The notes under the pieces are model-generated. The model did not search any database. It saw only the letters and a program-made list of their open reading frames with translations, and was not told the DNA's origin. A program made the position numbers and the translations under genes. From Closterium sp. Naga37s-1 (taxonomy: Eukaryota > Streptophyta > Zygnematophyceae > Desmidiales > Closteriaceae), in contig CANJKZ010000080.1 of assembly GCA_947471745.1 (NCBI GenBank), forward strand, positions 2,153,501 through 2,217,500: a stretch of DNA of 64,000 nt, in the 5' to 3' direction. Positions 19,695 through 30,987 of the stretch are shown here, piece after piece. The first letter of the stretch is position 1, and each line of letters starts with the position of its first letter.

Positions 19695-21570
19695 TCACAT
19701 GGGTGTGTTGGCGAAGAGCTCTGGCAGATGGTTGTTGGTGTACTTGGTGCGCTTCGACTCCCACTTCCTCTTCGCCTTGGGCTTTTGCGTCTGGAGGGGC
19801 GGAAACAAGAGGACTGATATGGAGGAGGCTTCTCACTTGTGCAGTCAACACATGCAACCCCACTACACCAGCACTACCTTCAGCCAGCGCTCTAGACAGC
19901 AGATCTCCCATGCCGCATTCCCCCTACTTCCCTGCTCCCTCCTCCCACCACCTCAACCACCGCGCCCCTCACCATCGCGACCAGCCCCATTGCAAGGCCT
20001 GCAGGCACAGCAGGAACGGCATGCTACCGCCTCATGCCTGCACATCCACACCACCCACCCCCCAACCCCCCACCTTCCCCCTTTCCCTCTCTCTCTCCTC
20101 CCTCACCTGGGCGGTCATGGCGCCTTCGAGGGCCTGCAGGCGGCGCACGGCGGGCATGGCGGGGTTCTGGCCGCAGCGCTGCAGCTCCTTCTCGAGGTCG
20201 GTGAGGTCGCGCGGCAGGTCGATGCGGCGGAACAGCGCGCGGATGTCGGGGTCCACCTTGATGGCGATGCGCGGGTCGTTGGGGAACAGCACCTCGTCGC
20301 CGCTGTCCGCGTTGAACAGCACCCACGCCTGCCCCATGGCGCGCAGCTCCTGCACGTGCTGCGCCACGGCGCTGTACGAGTCGCGCACGTCGCCCATGGG
20401 GATGCCGTCCTTGTGCTCGCGGATCAGCCTCAGCAGGTCGTCCCGACCCGCCAACTCGTGCTTCGCCTGCTCGTGTATGCGTTGCCATGACGGTTGAGGG
20501 GGGGGGGAAAGGGCGAGGGAGAGGCGGGGAGGGTGGGATGGGGGAAGCATGGAGGGAGTGGGTGGAAGGTCGGATGGGCACAGTGGGGGTGGAATGGAGG
20601 AAACAGCAGGCAGGGCGCCACAACGCAGCAAAGGAAGGCGGCAGGCTGCACAGGCATGGCAGCAGAGGGCGTGGGGCCAGCACGGGGGGCGCACCTTGTA
20701 GATGTAGGTGTTGCCGTGCACGGCGACCTTGGGGTTGGCACGCAGGCTGGCCTGCAGCTCGCGGCTGGTGGTGACGTCCACCATCGTCACCGCCTCCACC
20801 TGCTCCGCCGTCAGCCCCTGCCGCTCCTGTGCCAGCGCACGCACAGGGGGAGAAGCGGGACGGGGAGGGCAGGGCACGGGGGAGGTGGATGCATGCAGCG
20901 AGTCAGTAGCGCTTCAGACGGTATTGTACTGTTCCTTGCAGGAGGAGGTGGGCACGGGGAGGGTGGGGAGGGGAGGGCGTGGAGGGTGGGGAAGGAGGAA
21001 AGGGAGAGAGGAGGGGAGGGCGGGAAGGGGAGGCGAAGGGAGGGCGGGGAGGCGAGGGGATTATTCGCAAGCAGAGAGGGCAGGGGCGCTGGTTCCACCA
21101 TGCTGATCCTGCCCACCGCTCGCTGTGCGCGTGGAGGCAGTACAACTGCGCGCATGGTCGGCGCACTGATGGGGTAGCGCCTTCACGCAATTCGCAGCCC
21201 CCGCAGTCCCCAGCGCCAGCACAGGCAGCGGCGGGGGCAGCCGCAGCAGGGGCGGCGCGCGTACCCGGAAGAGGAGGTCGATGACCTTCTTGATCTTCTG
21301 CCCCAGCGGCAGCTGTCGCACGCGCAGCACCGCCTCGTACTTCCCCGCGTCCGCCAGCCAGTTCTCCGCCTGCAGCCCCTGAAACCCCACCGCGATGCCC
21401 TTTCCGCTCCCCGCAACTTCCCCCGCGACAGCGGTGCTCGCCGGCGGCGCCGCGGCGGGGGAAGGGGCGGCTTGGCGCCTGGCGGCTGTGGCGGCGGCAT
21501 GGTCGACGACGGTGCGCGCCTGCACGCGCTCCTGCTGCCGCAGGAAGGCGGCGCGCTTGTCCTTGAGCAT
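19695..21570 (-). CDS. Transcription initiation factor TFIIE beta subunit
   Basis: General transcription factor that, with TFIIE alpha, recruits and regulates TFIIH at RNA polymerase II promoters. Model: complement of 19695-19790, 20107-20466, 20695-20826 and 21265-21570, 894 nt, 297 residues; the acceptor at 20466/20467 could be 3 nt earlier without changing frame. Start chosen at MLKDKRAAFLRQQER. Visible parts are a basic N terminus, a first winged helix (KIKKVIDLLF ... RQGLTAEQV ... VHGNTYIYK), a second (HELAGRDDLLRLI ... GIPMGDVRDSY ... VLFNADSGDEVLFPNDPR), a helix DLEKELQRCG, and the basic plant-type end KRTKYTNNHLPELF. The middle and ends match the plant family. The Ala/Gln-rich stretch after residue 20 is not conserved. 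Confidence 0.93.
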
Positions 21571-23362
21571 GGCGGCGACCGCTGAAGGCCGATAGCGACG
21601 GCGAGAGCGATGACGATAGTGGCGCTGTTAGTGTGTCAAAGCAAGCATAACAACACCGTGACGGGCGAGGCGGAAACAAGGATCGGAGGAGAGAAGCGTT
21701 TCAAATTGCGATGACTCAGAGGAGCGCAGTTGCGAGGCGCTGTCCTTCACGCAAACCTGGCCGTTTCAAGTGTGGCTTTATTATGGCAGGAATGCGTGGG
21801 AATGTGAGGTGAAAAGACTGGTAGGGAATGTCTCAACGAAGGCGTTGTTCTGCAGGCGTTTAGGGTTCCGCACCAAATTGACCGCGGTAGCCTTCCGCGC
21901 ATTTTCTAGGCGCATTCATGCTGGTTGCGTTGCGCGGATGTTGCTGCCTCGCATAACATGTGCGGAGGCTGATGCTAGCTCCCGAGGTAGAATTAGCACC
22001 GCACTAGTTGTGCGACCATTTGCCCGGCGAAGCAACAACTTCGAACTTGCAGACGGTTAAAGCGACGGGCAACTTTTGGCAGTGTTGGGTTCAGAAGTTT
22101 TTTTTTTTAACCAGGCTTGCCAGCGCGAAAGTGCTGGCTGGCGAAAACCAGGATTTCGTGCGGACACTTTCCATCCGCAGTAACAGTTCGCCAGGGTTCT
22201 GGGTTTTGGGTGGCAAATGTGCACCGTCGCTTTAAATTCGTGCGCCCCAAAAGTGGCGTTCTGCAGGCTGATGCGTTAAATTTGGCGCAAACAGGTTCGG
22301 CAGGACCTTTCTTATCACCAAACCTTGATAGGCAGAAGACCACTTATCAACGAAGATTCTGCGGACCCAGTTTTTGGAAATTTTAACGCCTACAGAACAG
22401 CGCCGAAATGGCAACTGGGAGGGATGGGTGCTTGCTCCTGCGAACCATGACGGAACGTCGATGGCGACGAATTCACGAAACGTCACCTGTGGTTACTGAT
22501 ATATTTTCGGCGGGCTCGTGTAGTCGTATTTCGTAAGATATCGTTCTGCCGTCATCTACACCTCCCACTTAGCTACAGTACCACCCATCTCGTCTAATGC
22601 AAATATCGGACGGCGCACCGTCCACAATCTTTCACGTGGCGAGGCTCCGCTTCGCGCAGTCAGCCGCACGTGGTTCCGAGTCAACGGAATCGTGCCACGT
22701 CAACTCCTCCGGGTGCACGTCACGATTCCCTCGACCGCACCACCACTGTTTCTGAAATGCGGCATCACAGATCCACGAGTTGATAAGTGTGATGCCACGG
22801 CGCTCCTGTTCCAAGCACTGCGAGGCTGACGCCCGCCCAGTCACTCACTCTCGCGCTCATATCACGTTCCGCTTCCTACGGAGCAGTGCTATCAGCAGCA
22901 GCCGTCGCGTGCGTGCAGCAGCGCAATGCAGTAGTCGCCACCTGACCTCGCCACTCCTGCCGGCACCAAGTGAGTGACGCCCAGTTGACTCACACGGGAG
23001 CAGCGGGGAATGCGGGTGACGAAAGCCCTCGCTGTCAGAAAACCGACAGCGCGCCGTGTCTTTCCAGCGGGTCTCGCCGCTCGCCATCCCCAACCCAAGC
23101 GCGCCGGTCGCAAAGAGCGCCCATGCGCACGCCCGCGCGTCGCGTCGTGCAGTGAGAGAAAGCAGCGCGGCGTGAATGCGAGCGTCGCGGGTCATCGTCC
23201 AGGTGGCCACCTCCGCCCGCCTTCGCTGAGCGATGACCGGGGCGCTGCGCGTCAGCGAAGCGCGCTAGCGCCAAGCAGTGACTCCGTTGACCCCTGGAAC
23301 GCTGCGACGCTCCACCCATGGCACCTGGCCCCTCGTTATTATCACAGCTGTCGCCATTCGCC
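21571..23362. other. Intergenic between divergent TFIIE beta and kinase genes
   Basis: About 1.8 kb with no supported coding sequence. Frames here show no family motif. It should contain both promoters and the 5' UTRs. Confidence 0.5.
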
Positions 23363-26300
23363 ATGGGTTGCTGCCTGTCCAGCACGGCAGTGGAGCCGTC
23401 CTCGTCGTCACTCCATGCCGCCACGTCAGCATCGCTTCCCCCTCACAAGCACGTCAAGGACCCCATGCTGACGTCAGCGACCAAGGTGGGCCCGGAAGGT
23501 TCCTTGGAAGCTCACTACAAGCTGGTGGGCAACACTCTGGGGTGCGGCCGCGTGGCCTCCGTCAGGTGCGCGCCCTGCCCGCCCCGCTGCACGCCCCCCT
23601 CTCTCCCCCCACCACCGCGCCCCCTCATCCCCACCTGCTCTTCCCCGTCCCTCCCACTTCCCCCTCTGGTCTTGGTCCCTGTGCCCTTCACCGCTGCCTC
23701 TGCCTTCCCAAGAACCCTCTTTCCCCCTGCCTTCTCTCCCTTCCCCCCTCCTTTTGCCAATCGCCCCGCGCGCACCACCGCCATCACTGCGTATCCCTGT
23801 GTGTGTGGGGGGAGGGCAGGGAGGCGGTGGAGAGGGCAACGGGCGCGGTGGTGGCGGTGAAGGCGTGTTCCAAGAAGGTTCTCAATGCACGCCCGGCCTA
23901 CATCAGCCGCGTCAGTGCTGCTCTCTCGCCCACTGCGCCCATCCCACCCATCACTCCTGCATCTGCCTATCTATGCTTTCTCCTCCTTTCGTTACTGCTC
24001 CTTCTGACTTCTACCCTAACGTCAATTGCCCCCGGATAACTCACCCCGTCATGCTCTCTCCCCCGTGCTTCCCCCTTCTTCCCTGTGCCTATCCCCTCAC
24101 CTCTTCCTTGCCATCTCTGCACATGATCGCTGCGCCTCACCGCTGCGCGTCACTGCTGCGGGCGCCATCAGACCATCGAGATCGAGGCGCTGCAGCGGGT
24201 GAGCCTGCTCCCTCCCTCCCTCGCCCCCATCTCATCTCATCTCATCCCACTCTCCCTCCACCTCGCTCTCCGCCCATTCACACTCCCTGCGCTCATTCCG
24301 TTGACACCGTCTTCTCGTTTTCGGCCGACCTTGTGCCGCTTCCAGTCATACGCTGTGCGTTAGTCCACCTCCTTCCTCTGCTGTCCTGCTGCCTCACTCA
24401 CTGCGCCCTCCCCAAGTGCTACTCACCTCTCATCAGCAAGCTCCTTTCCCCAACCGCAATGCACGTCCATTCCTCCCTCATCCTTCCCTCCCACACCTCA
24501 TCTCAACACAGCCGCTCTCTTTCCTACTGCGCCCATCTCTCCCTTCCATGCCCACCTCCTCTCCCCGTGGCAGCTGTGGGCAGCACCAGCACCGGTCGCA
24601 CCGCCCATCATCCGCCTGCTGGCCACGCACGAGGACAGCCGCCACCTGCACATCGTCACGGACAAGGCCCAGGGCGGCGACCTCTTCATGGCCCTCGCTG
24701 CGCGCTCCTCCTTCACCGAGGCTGATGCTGCACACATTGGTGTGTCGCGGGAGCACTCATATGGCAGCATGACGTGCACATTGGTGCATGGGGGCCACAC
24801 AGACGGCCCCGCACATCCATCTCTGATTGAAGCCCCCTGCACCTCCCCCGCTCCCCATCCCCCCTCACCTCCCCATCCACGCCCACTCCCCCATATACTC
24901 CCAGTTCAACCGCTCTCTTCGTGACCCAGTGCCCCCTTCCCCTCCCCTCTCCCCCTCCCCTCTCCCCCTCCCTGCTCCCCCCTCCCTCCATCAGCGCGGC
25001 AGCTGCTGCAGGCGGTGGCGCTGTGCCATGCGCGGGGCGTCACCCACCGCGACCTGGTGAGGCCTGCCGCATGCTGGCTGGGCATGGCCAGTAATCACAT
25101 GCATGCCGCGATGGGGCGAGTGAGCGAGCGCTCACACGGAGCTCGACATTTGACGCTCGCTTGCTTGCTGGGATGCTGGGGTCACGGATTGAGTGGATAA
25201 CAGTTGAGAGGGGGACAGCGGGGAAGGAGAGTGGTGGGAAGGTGAGCCATGCTTTTGAGTCGACTCAAAAGAAGGAGAGTGGTGGGAAGGTGAGCCATGC
25301 TTTTGAGTCGACTCAAAAGAAGGAGAGTGGTGGGAAGGTGAGCCATGCTTTTGAGTCGACTCAAAAGAAGGAGAGTGGTGGGAAGGTGAGCCATGCTTTT
25401 GAGTCGACTCAAAAGAAGGAGAGTGGTGGGAAGGTGAGCCATGCTTTTGAGTCGACTCAAAAGAAGGAGAGTGGTGGGAAGGTGAGCCATGCTTTTGAGT
25501 CGACTCAAAAGAAGGAGAGTGGTGGGAAGGTGAGCCATGCTTTTGAGTCGACTCAAAAGAAGGAGAGTGGTGGGAAGGTGAGCCATGCTTTTGAGTCGAC
25601 TCAAAAGAAGGAGAGTGGTGGGAAGGTGAGCCATGCTTTTGAGTCGACTCAAAAGAAGGAGAGTGGTGGGAAGGTGAGCCATGCTTTTGAGTCGACTCAA
25701 AAGAAGGAGAGTGGTGGGAAGGTGAGCCATGCTTTTGAGTCGACTCAAAAGAAGGAGAGTGGTGGGAAGGTGAGCCATGCTTTTGAGTCGACTCAAAAGA
25801 AGGAGAGTGGTGGGAAGGTGAGCCATGCTTTTGAGTCGACTCAAAAGAAGGAGAGTGGTGGGAAGGTGAGCCATGCTTTTGAGTCGACTCAAAAGAAGGA
25901 GAGTGGTGGGAAGGTGAGCCATGCTTTTGAGTCGACTCAAAAGAAGGAGAGTGGTGGGAAGGTGAGCCATGCTTTTGAGTCGACTCAAAAGAAGGAGAGT
26001 GGTGGGAAGGTGAGCCATGCTTTTGAGTCGACTCAAAAGAAGGAGAGTGGTGGGAAGGTGAGCCATGTGCCCATCGCTTGGCAGAGGCGGCGGAAGCGAG
26101 GCAGTCATGGATTTGCACTCGCGTGTGAGGCCAACTCTCCTGCACCTCCCAACTCGTGCTCACACCACCTGCCCTCGCCGCACACCCTCCCCTCCCCTCC
26201 CCTCCCCTCCCCTCCCCTACCCTCTCCTCCCCTCCCCTCCCCTCCCCTTCCCTCCTCTCCCCTCCACTCCCCTCCCCTCCTCTCCCCCTCTTTCCCCCCT

Positions 26301-29300
26301 GTCAGAAGCCGGAGAACATACTGCTGTCGGATGCGCACTCGCTCGCCATCAAGCTCGTGGACTTCGGCAGCGCTGCTCTCTTCCTCCCCGCCCCCACCAC
26401 CACCACCAGCACCAACAACACCAGCACCACTATCAGCAGCAGCAGCAGCACGGGAGAGGCAGCGCCGGGCGCGGGGAGTAAGGCAGAGCAGCGAGAGGGG
26501 AGCCCTGAGAGCACAGTGCAGCATGGCAAGGCTGTGGTGCCGGGCGCAGAGGGCGCGGTGGTGCTGCGGGACTTCATGGGCACAGCGTTCTACGCCGCGC
26601 CTGAGGTGTGGCTCCATGCGTACGGCCCGCAGGCGGACATGTGGAGTGCGGGCGCCGTGGTGGCCGTGCTGCTCACCGGGCCGCCCCCCAGTGGACTCAC
26701 TCGCGCCACCGTGCACTCCAATGCCACGTGGCAGGCCATGCAGGTGAGGGGCGCGCAGCAGGGGAGAGAGAGGCACTGTGAATGTGCAGGCAGGGGCATA
26801 TGTGCTGAACGCTGGGCCTCCCTGTCGCCTGTACCCAGTACTCGAGGCTAAGAAGCTTGACAAGCACTGCGCCTTCTGGTTGTTCTCATTGCGTTTAGCA
26901 CCTTCACTGGTACATTAAGCACCAATTCTTACCCGCCTCCTTTTTTTCCCAATCCACCCTTCATCAGAAAGGGATAGTCCCAACATTACCCCGAGAGACC
27001 TCAGCAGCAGCGCAGTCGTTCCTGCGTGCCCTGTTGGAGCCCGACCCCTGCCAGCGCCCCACAGCAGCCCACGCGCTGCTCCACCCCTGGCTGGCCGGCG
27101 CTGCAGCCGTTGCTGCAGAGGGTGGTGCAGAGGGTGGCGCCATGGCCGTGACAGGGGATGCTGCAGGGCACTGGGCGCAGCCCGCTGTGGCGGTGCGTGG
27201 GAGCCCTCAGGCCCGGGTCGCCAACCCTCGTGCCGCGCTCCTGGCGGGCGGAGGGCAGGCGAGTGTGGGGGAGAGAGCGACGGGGGCTGCAGCAGAGGCG
27301 CGGGAGGAGGGGACAGGGAAGGCAGGAGAGGAGGATGGGGAGAGAGGGGAGAGGGAAGGGGAGGTGGCGGCAAGACGGGTGGGGCAAGAGGAAGAGGCGG
27401 TGTTACAGAAGGGGCTGGTGCAAGGAGGGGCAACAGGAGAGGGGCGTGTGAGGGGAGGCGTGCAGCTGGAGGGGTCGCTGCGAGGCTTCCGCCTGTATGC
27501 AGCTACCAGGAAGCTTCAGCGCGCGTGCGTTGCCCTGCTGTCGCTGGAGCTCAGCGAGTCGGAGTTCCGCCAGCTCGTGCGCCAGCTGGCGAGTGCCACG
27601 TCAGCACCCGGCACGTCACTGGAGGCAGTGAGCGAAGCAGGAGACACGGGTGAGGGGCAGAGCGACCACAGGGGTGAGAAGCAGCAGCAGCAGCAGCAGC
27701 AGCAGTACCCCCCTTCAGGCATGCTGTGTCTGCCAGCACTGGTTGCAAGCCTAGACGCCCTGGGCCACCAGTGGTTGTCGCAGCAGCTCATGGCCGTGCA
27801 CAGCAGTGTCATGGCTCAGCAGGCCGTGGTGCTGCCGAGTATGGTGCACGGGCATGCGATGACGGGAGTGGAGAGGGAGGAGCGTGTGCGAGGTGGCTGT
27901 GGGATCGCTGCTGCACTGGAGAAGCAGCGCCAGGAGCAGCAGCAGGGAGCAGCCACCACCCCTCTCGCCCATCAACCCCCGGCCGTGCCTCCGTCATCGT
28001 CCTCCGCTACCATCCCTCCCGTGCCCCTGTTTGACCTGCTTGACTTCTCTGCCCTCGTCACGCGCCACCACGACGTGCACCGCCTGCACCATGATCCCCA
28101 CGACCACCACCCCCATCATCCCCACCACCACCCCCACTCCGTCGCCCATGCTGCTGCTGCAGGTAGAGGAGGGAGGAGGGAGGGGAAGGCGAAGGGGAAG
28201 GGGAAGATGGTTAGTCCGGAGAGCGAGAGCAAGGGCGTAGAGGCTGGGAGCAGCCATCGTGGCTCGCGGCGGTTCTTTGGGCTTATAAGGGCAGGCGAGG
28301 GGGAGAAGGAAGGTGAGAGAGGCGGCAGTGTGCATGGCGGTAGCCTTCACGGGTCACGGCGGTTCTTTGGGCTCGTGAGGGCAGGCGAGGGGGAGAGGGA
28401 AGCAGAGAGTGGTGGCAGTGTGCACGGCGGCAGTGTCCACGGGTCAAGGCGGTTCTTCAGTGCCATGAGGGCGACGGACGGCGAGCAGCACGACGGTGGC
28501 AGCAGCCTGCACGGGTCCCGGCGCTTCTTCGGCCTCTTGGGAGGCAGGGACGAGGACGAGGAAGGCAGTGGGGCAGGGAAGGAGGGCAGGGCGGGCGGCA
28601 GCCAGCACGGGTCACGGCGGTTCTTCACCATGATGCCCGGCAGCGGGGCGCCCAGCCCGGCAGCAGCAGGCGCGCCCAGCCCCGGAGGCAGCCTGCGCGG
28701 AAGCTTCCGCATGGCCCGGCGCCTGGGGCTGCTGAGGACGGGTGGGGAGGAGGGCGAGGGCGAGGAGGAGGACATGGCGAGCCCTAGTGCAGATGGTGAT
28801 GTGGTGGGGGCTATGGGCGCCCCCAGTGCAGCCCTGCTTGCCCCTCGAGGGCCGCTGTCTCCTCGCTCGCCGTCCGCCAGCACGCACAGCGACAACGCTG
28901 GTGGCTGGGCGCGACGACTCAACGCCCGCGCCAGTGCGGGCGGAGCCGGGATGACGTGGCAGTCACCCGTTGGCCAAAGGAAGAGCCCTCTGGCCCTGGG
29001 TGTCTCGCCCCAGTCAGGTGGGCGGCAGCAGGGGCGAGGGGCGGTGGGGGGCGGTGCAAGCAATGGTGCTACCACACTGCCTGCTGCTGCTAGTGCTGGG
29101 GCGGGTCATGCGGATCGCGGTGGGTTACCGGGTGGGGTGGGCATGTTGAGCTGCCAGCGCGTGCAGTCGTGTGTGGACCTGGCGGCCATGGGTGGGGCTG
29201 CTGGGGATGAGTCCAGCCCCGCTGCACGCAATGGCGGTTCCAGAGGGTGGGGGAGGGGGAGGGGGAAGGGGGGTTTCTGGGGCCCGGTGAAAGGGGGAGT

Positions 29301-29400
29301 GCAGGGAGGTGGTGGGATGGGTGGAATGAATGGCAAGGGCACATCGGTGCACGGAGAGTGCTTGTACAGGGAGTTTCTGCTCAGCGAGTGCACACCTTGA
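23363..29400 (+). CDS. CDPK-like Ser/Thr protein kinase with long repeat-bearing C terminus
   Basis: Model: 23363-23565, 23820-23910, 24172-24198, 24574-24739, 24995-25056, 26306-26743 and 26968-29400; 3420 nt, 1139 residues, all GT-AG, frames join exactly. The start MGCCLSS predicts N-myristoylation and palmitoylation, hence membrane anchoring. Kinase landmarks are the glycine loop LGCGRVASV, the lysine in VAVKACSKK, THRDL at the exon end continuing as KPENIL, VDFGSA, and FYAAPEV, with a low-complexity insert of about 60 residues between DFG and APE. After the kinase, LYAATRKLQRACVALLSLELSESEF resembles the junction and first helix after CDPK kinase domains, but I see no intact EF-hand loop. 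The tail carries five HGSRRFF-type repeats (about 28250-28625). The family call is good; calcium control is doubtful. Confidence 0.85.
25223..26066 (+). repeat. 48-bp minisatellite in kinase intron 5
   Basis: About 17.6 nearly identical 48-bp units fill most of the 1249-bp intron between the THRDL and KPENIL exons. Each unit has an 18-bp perfect palindrome (TTTTGAGTCGACTCAAAA) and the donor-like AAG/GTGAGCC. The unit is a multiple of 3 and free of stops in several frames, which makes long spurious frames on both strands. Confidence 0.96.
26190..26300 (+). repeat. (CTCCC)n-like pyrimidine tract
   Basis: CCCCTCCCCTCC repeats directly before the KPENIL exon acceptor (26305). They serve as an unusually long polypyrimidine tract. 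Confidence 0.8.
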
Positions 29401-30987
29401 AACATGCTGTGATGGTTGCGGTGCTGGGGAGATGACAGAAGGGGACTTCCTGTGTGACTTCCAGAGTCGCATGCTGACTCTTGTGCGACACCTTGCACGC
29501 TGCCACCATGCGCTATTTAGATTGTGACTCTTCTATGGTTGTGGTGTGCATTCATATGGTTCTGGTGCGTTGTGCTGTGCCCCCCCGGTAAATTATCAAG
29601 CATTGACATTGTGGTTCTGGCTTGTCAATACTCCAGTGAATAAGGAGCGGACAAACAGAACCTGATTTACAATGTATTGGGACAAGCGTCACAAGTTCCA
29701 TTTCTCTTGGTGTATTCATCGAGTTATCGCTGCATGATAATAGCGGCTAGTCGACGCGGCCAGAATTGCAAGCATCACCAATTCTGCCCTGTAATCTACA
29801 GGTCGGAAGGGCGAGGAGTTTGTTGGCGAATCGTCTCCAAAGATCGTCCCTCAGGCCCACCTCCACCCCACAGCTGGCCTCCAGTGGGGCTATAGCCACT
29901 GTACACTATCGAATTACAGTACAGAAACAGTAATTTACCCGTTGTGATTCAAAATCAAACGGTGGAGAGCGAACGGAAGGCTGTGTGCTGCGTCAAACCG
30001 GGCCAACAACCACCTCTGCGTACCCTAAAATCCTCCCTAGCCTTCCCTCACTCCCTAGCCTCCCCTCCCCTCACTCCCCCACATGCCCTTCCGCACACCT
30101 ACACCAAACACTGATGCGAACAGCTGCAAGCAGGATTTGCTGGGCAGTACCCATCCGTCCGTACTGCACCTCCCCACTCCGCACGCCCTTGGTCGCCTCC
30201 GTAGGAGAGAGAGGGGAGGAGTGGACACGGGCAGTCATGGGCCGTGTGTCTGGGTCTGGGCGGCTAGTGCGCCGAACCCTCGTCATGCTGTCCCTCGCAA
30301 TCGCAAGAATGGAGCAATGCATGGATGCATGGATGGTAGCACGATTCACCTTCACCAGTCGCCACCCAAGGCGCCGACGGAACCCACCCCGCTCCGAACT
30401 CATCGCAAGTCCAAGCGCGCAGCGGCGCAATCAAAGGCCGTCCTCCCTCGCGGATAGTTCCTTTCCAGCTCGCGGCGTCGCGCGGTGCCCTCCGCATCTT
30501 GAACCGCTTGTTCTTCCTCCTCTGCGCGCCCTTCAAAATTTCAAGTGTTGTTTTTACGCGCGACCTAGTTTTGTTGTTTTCCGCGTCTGCAGGACCTCTC
30601 AGATTGCTACCCTAGAGACTACCAAGGAGAAACTCGTTCTCGCTACAAGCGGTTCTGCGGAACTGAAAGTAGCGTCCACCATAGTACCGCTCGGAGCGCA
30701 GCGCGACCACCTGCGCCCTGCCGAGCCTACGAACGCTCGCCGTCGTTAGACTCGTCCACGTAGATTCGCCACAGATCCCGCACGGCTCCCTTGTCACATT
30801 CGTTCTCAGCATCGCCGCAGCGTCACCTCGCGTCGCGTTGCATCGCCATTAGTACCGCGTCACTAGCGACAGCTCCGCGGCTCGCTGGCGCGGCAACCCA
30901 ATCGTGCGCGTCCATCTGCGCTGCTGGTCGAATTCACATTTGCGGCCTACCCGTCCCTAGACGATTCACGCTACAAGTCCGACCCGC
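29401..30987. other. Intergenic between kinase and beta-helix genes
   Basis: No supported gene. It contains the kinase 3' UTR, a GC-poor stretch (29530-29990) and a GC-rich promoter-side region of the secreted beta-helix gene. Confidence 0.5.

Noticed and set aside
20024-20683. Long minus and plus frames overlapping TFIIE beta in other frames
   Set aside because: They cross clear introns and lack conserved sequence. The spliced model fits the whole family.
25223-26066. CRISPR-like regular array
   Set aside because: Units are contiguous with no unique spacers, and the DNA is eukaryotic nuclear with introns.
25161-26747. 528-residue plus frame and a 343-residue minus frame across the 48-bp array
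   Set aside because: Frames exist only because the unit length is a multiple of 3 without stops. They overlap kinase intron and exon in the wrong frame.
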